64,000 nt of DNA from Polychytrium aggregatum (GCF_025602895.1 NW_026516225.1:595636-659635); one strand, 5' to 3'. Positions 32,334 to 43,048 are shown, counted from the stretch's first letter. A program made the numbers and translations. Notes: generated from the letters alone by a model not told the origin.

Positions 32334-32752
32334 TGTGATGACCAGCATCACAACGGACCAATGAGATTGTCCCGCATGCTCTCGCCCTCCGCACCAATCA
32401 TGAGTCCCCACGTGTTTGTTTGCCCCCATGCATGAGCACGCGCCGTTGCCACCCGCGTCTACTGGTTTCCTGCCTCCCCCACCGCTCGGCACATGTCCCC
32501 GGGCTGTGCCAAGCCTCTCTCGCTTGCACACCAGCCACTCTCGCACCCCCTTCTCGCTTCTCTGTGATGCTCCACCCTTCTCGCCCACTTTTGCCCCTCG
32601 ACCTTCTCCCGGTCTATAAATAGCCCTGCATGTCTGAGCCTATGTTGAACACCAGTTCGAACAAAACTTGTTCTTTGGTGTTCGGGGCTAAAAGCTAATA
32701 AAGCTCATACCAAGCACTTGGTCTTCGTCCTTGCGCTTGTTCACTCCTCACA
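32334..32752 (+). repeat. C 5' LTR
   Basis: It begins TGTGATGACCAGCATCACA, a terminal hairpin with 7-bp arms. TATAAATA is at 32615-32622 and TAATAAAG near 32,696. The right end (CTCACA at 32,752) was set from the self-priming site that follows, because no 3' LTR is in the window for comparison. Confidence 0.7.
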
Positions 32753-32753
32753 C

Positions 32754-32765
32754 TTTGTTCGAACT
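32754..32765 (+). other. C self-priming site
   Basis: TTTGTTCGAACT is the exact 12-nt complement of AGTTCGAACAAA at 32654-32665 in the LTR, which starts 39 nt after the first base of the TATA box. Confidence 0.78.
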
Positions 32766-32924
32766 CTCTTCTACTGATACCACCTGCTTGGTATCTTCCG
32801 TTCCTAGCCCCGCCCCTTTCCTAGTCCTGTCCGAACATCAAGCACACTTGTGCCTGAGCCCTCTTCGCTCTCCTGTTCTTGAACCTCCTCGTTTTTTTTT
32901 TCCAGTCCCAGTCCCAGTCCCGCC

Positions 32925-33902
32925 ATGGATCCTGCCCTCGTGGACCGCCTCCGTGCCTTGGAGGCCGAGCTCGCCGAGCTCCGGACAGCTCGCGATGCTC
33001 CTGCCGCTGGGTACAGCGTGCAGATGCCGGACCGTTACGACGGTAACCGGCAAGGGTTCCGGGCATTCGTAAATCAGTGCAAACTGTATATACGAATGCA
33101 GCCCCACCGGTTCCCTGCTGACCCGATTGAGGTCGGATTCGTCATTAGTCTGCTCACTGGACCGGCTCTCCAGTGGGCGACTCCGATGCTTGAGATGGGT
33201 GATCCCCGACTCAACTCTTTTGGCGATTTCCTAGAACGCTTTTCCAAAGTGTTTGACGACCCTGATCGGGCCAGGACTGCCGAGTCAGTGATCACCACAC
33301 TGTCTCAGGGCAACCGCCCGTGCGCAGTCTATGCATCCGAGTTCCTTCGTATTGCCGCCGATACGACTTGGAACGACGGTGCAAAGATCTCGTTCTTCCG
33401 ACTTGGCTTGTCGGATGATGTCAGAGACGAACTTTCGCGAGTTCGCCCTCTGCCACGAGATCTGGAGGAGTACATCGAGCTTTGTAACGAGCTCGATGCA
33501 CGAATCCGCGAGCGCCGTCAAGAGCGCCGAAGCACGCCTGCCCGCTACCGGTCTTCCCAGTTCGCCTTTGGTTCCGCCTCCGCTGCCGTTCCCGCCATCG
33601 CTCCCGCGCCCGTCCTCGCTCCGCCGCACCCCTCCTACATTGTTTCCGAGCCCATGCAAGTGGACTCTGCCGTCTCTGGACCCCTGACCGCCGAGGAGAA
33701 ACAACGCCGCCGCCGCTTTGGACTCTGCCTGTACTGTGGCAAGAAGGGCCACTTGGTACGAAACTGCCCCGTCAAGTTTGGATCTACCAGAGCTACCGGA
33801 CCGCCCCCTGGACCTCCCGGCCCGAGGATCATCCGCACCATCGTTTACGAGGATGGAGAAGTGCAAGACTTCAGTTCGGGAAACGACCAGGCCCGGTTCT
33901 AA
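32925..33902 (+). CDS. C Gag with CCHC zinc knuckle
   Basis: 325 aa from the ATG at 32925. It has a short N-terminal coiled coil (RLRALEAELAELRTA), a Gag domain (about residues 30-185, with YDGNRQGFRAF and FFRLGLSDDV), a Pro/Ala-rich linker, and the knuckle CLYCGKKGHLVRNC with canonical spacing. A second, acidic tail follows the knuckle. The frame is intact. The slippery site is in its last 24 nt. Confidence 0.9.
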   Translation: MDPALVDRLRALEAELAELRTARDAPAAGYSVQMPDRYDGNRQGFRAFVNQCKLYIRMQPHRFPADPIEVGFVISLLTGPALQWATPMLEMGDPRLNSFGDFLERFSKVFDDPDRARTAESVITTLSQGNRPCAVYASEFLRIAADTTWNDGAKISFFRLGLSDDVRDELSRVRPLPRDLEEYIELCNELDARIRERRQERRSTPARYRSSQFAFGSASAAVPAIAPAPVLAPPHPSYIVSEPMQVDSAVSGPLTAEEKQRRRRFGLCLYCGKKGHLVRNCPVKFGSTRATGPPPGPPGPRIIRTIVYEDGEVQDFSSGNDQARF

Positions 33903-33924
33903 GTGAAGGCCTTGAACCGGAGCC
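33878..33924 (+). promoter_or_regulatory. C predicted -1 frameshift signal, touched by the A-2 insertion
   Basis: Heptamer G GGA AAC (33878-33884), 5-nt spacer GACCA, then GGCCCGGTTC pairing with GAACCGG plus GCC (one bulged A), loop TAAGTGAAGGCCTT with the gag stop. The A-2 target duplication AGCCG (33921-33925) is the last part of this hairpin. Confidence 0.82.
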
Positions 33925-33925
33925 G

Positions 33926-34715
33926 TGTTAGAGTCCAAAGGGGACTCAACGGCAAAAGAAGAAGTGAGCTCGAAGTGAGCTCAGGGAAGGCAAGGGTAAA
34001 GTCCGAAGTGGACTCGGAGAGGGAGCGAGGGAAGCAAAGATCCGTTCAAGATAAGACTAGTCTCGAAATGAGACGTGAGGAACACTCAGAGAATAAAGTA
34101 GAAGGCACTTTATTTAGTCCTATTTTGAACGCTGAGGTTCGACTACACATCGCGGGGGTCAGGCAATTTATAGACAAGTCCGGACTTGGCAGCGAAGGGC
34201 GGCCAAGGGAGGGAAAAGTGGGCGATCGAGCAGGGCGAAGGGGGCGATGCACGAACGAGGGCCGAGAAGGACCACCGAGACGAGCAGAGAACCAAAGCGA
34301 GAGAGGCGCAAGCAAAAGCGAAGCACCTGGCAGGAGAAACGTGCAAAGGCGAAGCAATGTGACTCAGCGTCAAGCAAGCGGATTGGTCAAAGAACAGATT
34401 GGGGCAAATGCATGCGAGATGAACAAGAGATCGGGGCGGTCAGGCAGGTCATGAGTCACCGGTGGGGGGACACATGACCGGCAGCCGAATTGCAACCAAT
34501 CGCAGCAAAGCGCGTGCACAAACAAACCGGCGCGTGCGAAGAAGACAAAGGAAGCGGAGCAGCGCGGGGAAACGGAAGTGCGGAATGGGCGGAAATGACA
34601 GGCAAAAGGCGGAAAATTGGAGGGGAACTGCAAAGCTACACACAAACAAGCAAAGCGCAAAGGAACAGCCAAGTGTGCAGTCAAAGTGGAGAACAAGCAG
34701 GAGCTATCCCTAACA
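33926..34715 (-). repeat. A-2 3' LTR
   Basis: 790 bp, ends TGTTAG and CTAACA on the plus strand. It is preceded in element sense by the polypurine tract AAGGAAGGGGATGA after the pol stop. Confidence 0.92.
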
Positions 34716-34727
34716 TCATCCCCTTCC

Positions 34728-36896
34728 TTAGCGACGAACTCCGGGCGTCGCCTTCGGCTTTGAGGGATAGCGAAGGTGGAAGTCAGCAACAAGATCAGTG
34801 GCGTGGGAAACATTGGCAGCGGGCTCCCAAGACCGGTCAGTCTCGGAATAGCCCTTCCACTGAACCAAGTACTGTAAGCGACCACGGAAGAGCCGAGAAT
34901 CGAGAACAGTCTCGACCTCAAACTCTTCCTGGGAGTCAACAAGAATGGGAGGTGGTTCGGGTTGGGTGAACTCGGGAACAATGTCCTTCGTTCGGGGCTC
35001 AAGGAGGGATACATGAAAGACGGGGTGGACTTTAAGTGTGGAAGGGAGTTTAAGTTCAAAGGCAACGGGGTTGATGCGGCGAAGAACTTTAAAGGGGCCA
35101 AGCTTTTTCTGGTCAAGCTTGTTGGAGGGACGAAGGGTGCGGATGTGGCGACGATCAAGAAAAACGAGGTCGCCAACGGAGATGTCGGGAGTGGGGAGAC
35201 GAGATTTGTTGGCCTGCAAAGTGTAGGACTCTTGGGCAACCCGGAGGTTGGCCTTGAGATCCTCGAGAACGGTCTGAAGTCGGTCGACACGTTCCTCGGC
35301 AGAGGGCACAACAGAGGGATCACGGATGATGGAGGGATCAAAAATGGGGTGATGGCCATGGACTGCAAAGAAGGGAGTCATGCCAGTGGAGGTGTTTTCC
35401 GAGTTGTTGTAAGTGAACTCGGCAAGGGGAAGGTGAAGGGTCCAGTCGTCTTGCAGGTAATTGCAATGGATACGCAAATACTGCTCGATGACCTGGTTGA
35501 GAACCTCGGTCGAACCGTCGGTCTCGGGGTGGAAGGCAGAAGAAAGGGAGATCTTCGTCTTCAGAAGCTCATTGAAGCGCCTCCAGAAGGCCGAAGTAAA
35601 CTGAGTTCCTCGGTCCGAAACAATAGACCGGGGACAACCATGCAAGCGGAAGATGTGGGAGAGGAAGAGTTCGGCGGTTTGCTCGCCTGTAACCGTCTTC
35701 GTGGTGGGCACAAAGTGTGCTTGTTTGGACAGGCGGTCCTTAACCACGAAGATGGAGTCAAAACCGTTCGAAGGTGGGAGATCCGTGATGAAGTCCATCG
35801 ACAGGTCCCACCAACGTTCGGAAGGAACGGGGAGAGGATGAAGTAAACCATAAGGGGAGTGACAGGACGGCTTGGCTCGCTGGCACGCTTCACAATTAGC
35901 AATGAAGCGACGCACAGACTTACGAAGCCGGGGCCAGTGAAAGTCCCGGGAGATGAGCTCAACGGTCTTGGCAAGACCAAAGTGACCAGCGGCAGCGGAG
36001 CAGTGACGTTGCTCAAACACTTTGAGCTGGAGCTCGGGAGAAGGGACAACGATCAGGTCTTTAAAGTAAAGGAGACCGTCACGGAAGGAGTAATCGCCAT
36101 CAAGACGTTTGGCGTTAAAGTCAGAAAGAAGGGAACAAGAAAGGGTGGCAGCTCGAATCTCGGAAAGGAAGTCGGGATTCGAGCCGATAACAGTGATGCT
36201 GTCGAGAGAAATAGACTCGAACAGCTGAAGGAAGTTGGTGGAGTGGAGGGAGTCACCAGGCTTTATCTCAAAGTCAGAACGGCGACTGAGAGCATCGGCT
36301 TTGGTGTTGAGGCGACCAGGGCGGTGGTAAATGCGAAAAGCAAAGTCAGAAAGGAATTGGGCCCACCGGAACTGGCGGCGAGAAAGTTGGGAAGCGGAAG
36401 TGAACCGGGTAAGGTTCTGATGATCAGAGAAGACAAGAGTGGGATGATCGGGGTCGGCAGCCATCAAGTAATGACGCCAGGCTGTAAAGGAATCGACAAT
36501 GGCAAGGAGCTCTTTGTCGTGGGTGTCATAATTCACCTCGGCGGGACGGAATTGCCGAGAGTGAAAAGCAACGGGGTGAAGAGCGCCGTCAGGGTCAAAC
36601 TGAGAAAGGACGGCACCCAAAGCAAAGTCAGAAGCATCGGGCTCGATGACAGCGGGTTTAGAGAAATCAAAGTAACGAAGAATAGGTGCGGAAGTGAAAG
36701 AAAGTTTAAGAGAATCAAAAGCCTCTTGGGCCTCGGGAGACCAAGAGAAGGTGGAGGATTTGGTGGTAAGGGAAGTCAAAGGACGAGCAAGTGCAGAAAA
36801 GTCCTTGACGAAGCGGCGATAAAAGTTTGCGAAACCAATAAAGACTTGGATGTCGCGAGCAGAAGAGGGAACAGGCCAAAGAGAAACGGCCTCGAC
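34728..36896 (-). pseudogene. A-2 Pol, late RT/RNase H to chromodomain, split by D
   Basis: Opens at the D insertion with VEAVSLWPVPS (the RT thumb/connection). RNase H (IEPDASDFALG), integrase HHCC (HFGLAKT, CEACQRAK), core (SMDFITDLPPS, VSDRGTQF, HPETDGSTEVL) and a chromodomain (LVQWKGYSETDRSWEP) follow. The frame matches the N-terminal piece at 43355-45004 across D. All catalytic residues are present, so only D disables it. Confidence 0.9.
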
Positions 36897-37197
36897 TGTG
36901 ACACGATTGAGGATAATCGAGGTATAGCCGTGAGCGAGAGCTTTCTTACGATACCGATTTCATCCAGAACGGATGAGAACTGACTGCTGTAGCACCGTGG
37001 GAAAGATTGTAGTGTATCGAGGGAGTAGTCCTGGGTTACTGTGTGTGTGTGTGTAGCTGGGGAACGGATAAGGAAATGGTGCGCGCTCCTGTATGACTCT
37101 GGGCGCGTCAACGCGTCAGGCTGCTGGACATATAAGGCCGCCCCCTCGCCCTGCTCTGCTGGAGATCATCTGGAAAAATATAGTGGCCTTGGCTACA
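36897..37197 (+). repeat. D 5' LTR
   Basis: 301 bp, TGTGACAC to GGCTACA. A (GT)n run and CATATAAGG (TATA box near 37,133) are inside. It reads the same as 43049-43349. Confidence 0.95.
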
Positions 37198-37209
37198 TGG
37201 TAGCATCGG
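37198..37209 (+). other. D tRNA-type primer binding site
   Basis: TGGTAGCATCGG directly after the LTR, the same 12 nt as in family B. TGGTAGCA fits the initiator Met tRNA 3' end. Confidence 0.78.
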
Positions 37210-37240
37210 CAACGACGGTTCTCCTCTCGCGTCCAGTTTT

Positions 37241-38075
37241 CCCAACGTTCCGATCTCTCCTCCTGTCTGTCTGCCCGAGGCCCCCGCCGTCTGCCCAACG
37301 TTCCGATCTCTCCTGTGAGGCTCTGCCGTGAGCCTGTCTGTCTGCCCGAGGCCCCCGCCGTCTGCCCAACGTTCCGATCTCTCCTGTGAGGCTCTACCGT
37401 GAGCCTGTCTGTCTGCCCGAGGCCCCGCCGTCTGCCCAACGCTCCGATCTCTCCTGTGAGGCTCTGCCGTGAGCCTGTCTGTCTGCCCAAGGCCCCCGCC
37501 GTCTGCCCAACGTTCCGATCTCTCCTGTGAGGCTCTGCCGTGAGCCTGTCTGTCTGCCCGAGGCCCCGCCGTCTGCCCAACGCTCCGATCTCTCCTGTGA
37601 GGCTCTGCCGTGAGCCTGTCTGTCTGCCCAAGGCCCCCGCCGTCTGCCCAACGTTCCGATCTCTCCTGTGAGGCTCTGCCGTGAGCCTGTCTGTCTGCCC
37701 GAGGCCCCGCCGTCTGCCCAACGCTCCGATCTCTCCTGTGAGGCTCTGCCGTGAGCCTGTCTGTCTGCCCGAGGCCCCGCCGTCTGCCCAACGCTCCGAT
37801 CTCTCCTGTGAGGCTCTGCCGTGAGCCTGTCTGTCTGCCCAAGGCCCCCGCCGTCTGCCCAACGTTCCGATCTCTCCTGTGAGGCTCTGCCGTGAGCCTG
37901 TCTGTCTGCCCAAGGCCCCCGCCGTCTGCCCAACGTTCCGATCTCTCCTGTGAGGCTCTGCCGTGAGCCTGTCTGTCTGCCCAAGGCCCCCGCCGTCGGC
38001 CCAACGTTCCGATCTCTCCTGTGAGGCTCTGCCGTGAGCCTGTCTGTCTGCCCAAGGCCCCCGCCGTCTGCCCGA
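37241..38075. repeat. 70/71-bp tandem repeat array in the D leader, about 11.8 copies
   Basis: Units contain CTGTCTGTCTGCCC, then (C/A)GAGG or AAGG, CCCC(C)GCCGTCTGCCC, AACG(T/C)TCCGATCTCTCC and TGTGAGGCTCTGCCGTGAG. A run of four or five C makes units 70 or 71 bp, and the T/C variant (ACGTTCC or ACGCTCC) goes with that length. The array fills almost all of the 913-nt leader between LTR and gag. It also creates long repetitive frames on the minus strand, which I do not count as genes. Confidence 0.92.
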
Positions 38076-38110
38076 CGCCCGAACTTGCTGGGGAGGCCCT
38101 GCCAGTACCC

Positions 38111-41100
38111 ATGACGGAGGATACAATTACTTTTGAAGACCTTATTGCAGGGGAGTGGAAGCAATTCTGCAGTGTGGATGGCGACCTCAATCGGCTTGCC
38201 ATCTCACTCACCCCCGAACAGCAAACCCTGGTCAGAACATTTTCTGCCAATTATCGACTCCGAGGACCCGCTGCAACGGACGTTCAACACACCCAACGCC
38301 AGTGGGAGATCAAGGTTGCTTTCCTCAGAAAGCTGGAGGCTGCGGTGCCGCCTTTCAAAGGCAGCCGCGAGGCCGGCACTGTGAATGCCTTCCTTGTTTC
38401 AATGGATCAGGTTTTCTCGTATGCGGAGGACTACTATGTCGGACCAGCCCAGGTCCAGGCTGCCGCGACCCACTTCCAAGACAAAGCTCACACATGGTGG
38501 TTCTCGCAGGACAACGCTGCCATGAGGTCCTCGTTAGACTCGTGGCAGAGCCTGCGGGACATCATAGTGGCAACATTCATTCCTGCGGACTCAGCCACAA
38601 AGGCTGAACAGGAACTTAAAGCCTTTTGCCAAGCAAAGAAGCTTCGAAGCCTCTCCAAGTATATCGAGCGATTCCTGGAGCTCTCCGCAGCCGCAACAAA
38701 ATTGACCACCTTTTCGAAGACCGGCTACTTCGTGGGCGGCCTTCACGACTCAGTGAGGCCGTATGTCCAGATGCTGCCTAACTACGAGACGGAGCTCCGC
38801 GAGGACATTCCAGCACTGATCCGAGAGACGCTTCGTCTCGGCAGCATCTGGGACAAACAAGCTGCAACGGCTTATCAGCCCCCGCCTCCGCCGCCGCTCC
38901 CGCAAGTAGTCCCCATGGACATCGATGCTATCCATAGGGGACCAAGAGGTAGTGGCTCGTACCTCTCCTCACGAGAGAGAGAGTTCCTTATACGAAACAA
39001 AGGGTGTTTCTACTGCCGCAAAGCCAATGCTGGGCATGTAGCCGCCCGTTGCCCGGAGAAGGAGAGGAACAAGACCCGTCAGAGAATCCCCGTGCGACAA
39101 GTCACGGCGACCTACGACCCCTACGAGCAAACGAACGCCTCCCACAGCTACCGATTGGAACCTCCCAATGCCACCGAGCCAAGACAGTCTCATGTTGGAA
39201 GCGATGACTCCCCTCAGTACGTATTCGGACCTGCTGCTCCGGACAATCGTGACAAGCCTGGACTAACGGGTTGCCGCTCTCCAGTCAAGGTTGAACAAGT
39301 TCAAGGAGAGCAGACCCGTGGCCAGGAAGTCACGAGAAGTCCGCATGGGAGCGCAGATGCCGAGGTACATGAGGGTGATGTCTACGCTTGCCAAATAAAG
39401 ACACTACCAAGTTCAATCGACCTGACGAGAGTGGTCGGGAAGCGAAGAGAGCCACCGCACGAAGGAGCAATGAACGCCATATCAGAGAGCGCTTGCTTCC
39501 ACTTCGTGGGTGCTGCTGGGGGACCAACCGGCATTCAAAAGCGCATCCGGTTCCTGCGAGACTCTGGAGCCAAGGGCAACGTTATCAAGCAAGCCCTAGC
39601 CCAGAGTCTAGGATGCAAGATGATCCCCTGCGATATACAGCTACGATTTGCGGACGATCGCACTTCTGTCTCGACAACAGCCACGGTCATCAGCCTCCGA
39701 TGTGGATCGTACACGAGGCTCATCAATTGTGTTGTCGCCGACATTAAAGATGACCTCATCCTGGGCAATCCATTCGATGAGGAGGTCCGCGTCCTGGATC
39801 AGAGGACCCAGGAGGGTCGGACAAGGATCACTTTCGTGGATCGGCGTAACACCCGACATGTTTGGACCAGCCTGCCAGCCGTGAAGGATCAACGAGTTAG
39901 GGCGATCCACATCGAAGCGGTATCCTTCAAGCAGCTCCAGAGAGAACTCAAAGAAGATGAAGTGCAGGTTGGAGTCGTCTTGGTAAGCCAATCCGAGGTC
40001 ACCCAGATTAACAGAAACCCGAACGATAAGTCGCTGGCGGAACAGAAGGAGGAATACCTGGCCAAGCTTCCGCCAGCCATCCGATCTGTCCTGGAGAGAT
40101 ACATGGACGTATTCGAGGACCCCAAAGGTCTGCCCCCGCCTCGGCCGGAAGATCAGCACATCGAGCTGATCGATTCGAGGAAGCCTCCACCGTACAGACC
40201 CATCTTCCACTTGAGTCCCGAGGAGTTGACGGTGCTGAAGGCCAAGCTGGACGAGTTGCTCGAGAAGGAGCATATCCGCCCCTCGACATCCAACTACGGT
40301 GCTCCGGTACTCTTTGTCAAAAAGGCCGACGGCACATTACGTATGTGTGTGGACTACAGGGCATTGAACGCCAACACGGTCAAGAACCGCACTCCGCTTC
40401 CGTTCATTGCGGAGATGCGGGACCGCTTGGCAAACAAAAGATTCTTCAGCGGACTCGATGTTCGCGACGGGTTCAACACGGTCCGCATGGATGAAGGCAG
40501 CATTGCGAAGACGGCCTTTCGGACAAGATATGGAACATTTGAATACCTAGTAATGCCGATGGGGCTTACCAACTCCCCGGCCTGCTTCATGACGATGATG
40601 AACCGCATATTTCACGAGTTCTACGACAAGTTTATGGTCGCCTATGTCGACGATGTCCTTGTCTACTCGGACACTTTAGAAGAGCATGCAGCCCACCTGG
40701 AACGAGTTCTCAAGAAGTTTAAGGAGAACGGCCTCTATGCCAAGTTGATGAAGTGCAGCTTCGCTCAGGAATCGGTCCCGTTCTGTGGACATGAGGTGTC
40801 CAGACATGGGCTGAGTATCACGAAGGACAAGGCCAACGCTGTCCTGGACTTTGGCCAGCTGTCCTCGATCACGGATGTGCAAGCCTTCCTGGGACTCACC
40901 AACTGGGTGAAGGACTTCATCCCCGGATACGCCGAGATATGTCTGCCATTGACAGGGCTACTTCCGAAGAACACCGGATGGATATGGACCGAACAGGAAC
41001 AGACCGCGGTAAGGGTGCTTCAGCACCACATATCGTCATACCCGGTCCTGAGATTCTACGACACCCAACTGCCGGTCGAGGTCCACTCTGACGCCTCCCG

Positions 41101-43018
41101 CTATGCGGGGGGTGGGGTGATCTTGCAACGATTCGACGATGGGCTTCACCCCATCCTGTATTGGTCCAGGAAGTGGACGAACACTGAACGCAACTACTCG
41201 ACGTACGAGCATGAACTGCTGGCATTGCATGATTTAGTCAAACATGGTCGGCCATATCTGATGGGTTGCCAGTTCCATGTGGTTACGGACCATAAGGCAC
41301 TCATCTGGCTCAACACCCAAGCCAATATCAATCGACGCCAGGCCCGGTGGATCCTGGATTTTCAAGATTATGACTTCACTATTGAACATGTCCCCGGATC
41401 TCGAAACACAATCGCAGATGTACTCAGTCGAGCGCCATGCCACAGGCCCCTCTGCTCCAAGTGTAGGGGGAAGATTGACTCGGACACAGCTGCAGTCGAT
41501 GTGAGGCCGGTCACGACCAGTCTCTCTGCCTCTTCCCTCCGTGACGAAGTAGGAGACGCTCTGGGGAACGATGAATTGGCAATGACACTGCAGAAGTATC
41601 TCGATGGTCAGGATGTAGATGGCCGCTCCAAGGACGCACCACTGGAGCGTCTTACAAGAGTGGATGGCCTGATCTTTTACGACCACGATCGACTCTACGT
41701 CCCGAAGGTGGAGTCGATACGAACACGGATCCTTCAAGAGCACCACGACGTCATCACTGTGGGCCATGTTGGACAGCTACGGACGCTCGAAAAGATTTCG
41801 CGCCAGTTCTGGTGGCCCACGTTGCGAGCGGATGTGACCCGCTATGTTGCAGCATGCGAGGTGTGCCAGAAGTCCAAACCCCGCAACCACCTCCTCGACG
41901 GCCTGCTGCATCCGTTGCCCATCCCTGAGGAACGATTCAGCTCGGTGTCCATGGACTTTGCCTTTATGCCACTGTCGAAGAAAGGCAACGACAAGTGTCT
42001 GATCCTGGTGGATCGACTCACCAAGCTGGCACGGTTCGTTCCGTGCACAACCAAGTCCACGGCCGAGGACGTGGCATTGTTGTTTATTCAATACTGGGTC
42101 GTCTCCTTCGGACTCCCGACGGAGCTAATCTCGGACCGAGACTCCCTTTTCACATCGAACTTTTGGATAAAAGTCCTGACCACGCTTAAGATTTCCCAGA
42201 AGCTTACGACGGCCCGGCACCAACAGGCCAATGGCCAAGCCGAAGCAACGGTCAAGGACCTCAAGCAAAGACTGGTCCCATTCGCCAACTACAAGGGCGA
42301 TAATTGGGACGAGGTGGTGCACCTGCTGGAGTTTGGACACAACGACTCGGTGCACACCTCCACCGGATTCTCCCCATTCTATTTGGCATTCGGGGTACAC
42401 CCAAGGACGATGCCCGGCAACGAGCATGCCACCGATGATCGAGTGGCAACCTGGAGTCTCCTGGAGGACCTCGAAGCCATACGAAGGATTGCAACACAAC
42501 AACTCCAGGAGGCTCAGGATCATCAAACCCGGAGCGGGAACGAGAGAAGACAGGCGGGGGAGGAGCTCAAGGTTGGAGACATGGTCCTCCTTGAGCGCGA
42601 AGGTATCAACTGGGAGGCCCACAAGTTCAGGCCAGACCAAATCATCCCGCGTCGGCTGGGTCCGTTCAAGATTACGGAGATCGAAGGACTCAACCACACC
42701 CTGGAGCTACCCCCTACACTAAGCCACATACACCCGACATTCCACCGCAAACTCCTGCGGAAGTTTATTGAGACGCCGGACGACTTCGCTTCAAGAGCGA
42801 CTTACACAAGACCACCTGCAATCTCGGACGTCGAACCAATATTCAAGGTGGAGAAGTTGGTCAACGACAGAAAATACCGCAGGAAGCAACAGTACCTGGT
42901 ACTGTGGGAAGGATATCCCCTTGAAGATGCCACTTGGGAATACGAAGACAACATCGCGGATGATGTGATAGGAGATTACTGGAGAGAGAAGGATGTGGGT
43001 GTAGGGAGTAGTATGTAG
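38111..43018 (+). CDS. D Gag-Pol polyprotein, single frame
   Basis: 1635 aa from the ATG at 38111. Order: Gag domain (about residues 75-240, with AHTWWFSQDNAAM), a zinc knuckle CFYCRKANAGHVAARC with two extra residues (C-X2-C-X6-H-X4-C), retropepsin (FLRDSGAKGNVI, about 480), RT (VMPMGLTNSPA, catalytic YVDDVLVYS), RNase H (VHSDASRYAGG), integrase HHCC (CEVCQKSK), core (SMDFAFMPLSK, LISDRDSLFT, HQQANGQAEAT) and a C-terminal chromodomain (LVLWEGYPLEDATWEYE). No gag stop exists, so Gag must be made by proteolysis or another route. It differs from all other families in the window, which split gag and pol. All catalytic residues are present. Confidence 0.95.
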   Translation: MTEDTITFEDLIAGEWKQFCSVDGDLNRLAISLTPEQQTLVRTFSANYRLRGPAATDVQHTQRQWEIKVAFLRKLEAAVPPFKGSREAGTVNAFLVSMDQVFSYAEDYYVGPAQVQAAATHFQDKAHTWWFSQDNAAMRSSLDSWQSLRDIIVATFIPADSATKAEQELKAFCQAKKLRSLSKYIERFLELSAAATKLTTFSKTGYFVGGLHDSVRPYVQMLPNYETELREDIPALIRETLRLGSIWDKQAATAYQPPPPPPLPQVVPMDIDAIHRGPRGSGSYLSSREREFLIRNKGCFYCRKANAGHVAARCPEKERNKTRQRIPVRQVTATYDPYEQTNASHSYRLEPPNATEPRQSHVGSDDSPQYVFGPAAPDNRDKPGLTGCRSPVKVEQVQGEQTRGQEVTRSPHGSADAEVHEGDVYACQIKTLPSSIDLTRVVGKRREPPHEGAMNAISESACFHFVGAAGGPTGIQKRIRFLRDSGAKGNVIKQALAQSLGCKMIPCDIQLRFADDRTSVSTTATVISLRCGSYTRLINCVVADIKDDLILGNPFDEEVRVLDQRTQEGRTRITFVDRRNTRHVWTSLPAVKDQRVRAIHIEAVSFKQLQRELKEDEVQVGVVLVSQSEVTQINRNPNDKSLAEQKEEYLAKLPPAIRSVLERYMDVFEDPKGLPPPRPEDQHIELIDSRKPPPYRPIFHLSPEELTVLKAKLDELLEKEHIRPSTSNYGAPVLFVKKADGTLRMCVDYRALNANTVKNRTPLPFIAEMRDRLANKRFFSGLDVRDGFNTVRMDEGSIAKTAFRTRYGTFEYLVMPMGLTNSPACFMTMMNRIFHEFYDKFMVAYVDDVLVYSDTLEEHAAHLERVLKKFKENGLYAKLMKCSFAQESVPFCGHEVSRHGLSITKDKANAVLDFGQLSSITDVQAFLGLTNWVKDFIPGYAEICLPLTGLLPKNTGWIWTEQEQTAVRVLQHHISSYPVLRFYDTQLPVEVHSDASRYAGGGVILQRFDDGLHPILYWSRKWTNTERNYSTYEHELLALHDLVKHGRPYLMGCQFHVVTDHKALIWLNTQANINRRQARWILDFQDYDFTIEHVPGSRNTIADVLSRAPCHRPLCSKCRGKIDSDTAAVDVRPVTTSLSASSLRDEVGDALGNDELAMTLQKYLDGQDVDGRSKDAPLERLTRVDGLIFYDHDRLYVPKVESIRTRILQEHHDVITVGHVGQLRTLEKISRQFWWPTLRADVTRYVAACEVCQKSKPRNHLLDGLLHPLPIPEERFSSVSMDFAFMPLSKKGNDKCLILVDRLTKLARFVPCTTKSTAEDVALLFIQYWVVSFGLPTELISDRDSLFTSNFWIKVLTTLKISQKLTTARHQQANGQAEATVKDLKQRLVPFANYKGDNWDEVVHLLEFGHNDSVHTSTGFSPFYLAFGVHPRTMPGNEHATDDRVATWSLLEDLEAIRRIATQQLQEAQDHQTRSGNERRQAGEELKVGDMVLLEREGINWEAHKFRPDQIIPRRLGPFKITEIEGLNHTLELPPTLSHIHPTFHRKLLRKFIETPDDFASRATYTRPPAISDVEPIFKVEKLVNDRKYRRKQQYLVLWEGYPLEDATWEYEDNIADDVIGDYWREKDVGVGSSM

Positions 43019-43040
43019 TTAGAAATTTGATTTCAAATTT

Positions 43041-43048
43041 AGGGGGGG
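43041..43048 (+). other. D polypurine tract
   Basis: AGGGGGGG directly before the 3' LTR. It would prime plus-strand synthesis. Confidence 0.85.

Noticed and set aside
37241-38075. Array considered as a CRISPR
   Set aside because: Units are directly contiguous without unique spacers and lie in a eukaryotic retrotransposon leader.
37108-38250. 380-codon repetitive minus-strand frame in D, and two others over the same array
   Set aside because: Produced by the 70/71-bp repeats being open in all minus frames. It extends into the LTR and has no start context or domain.
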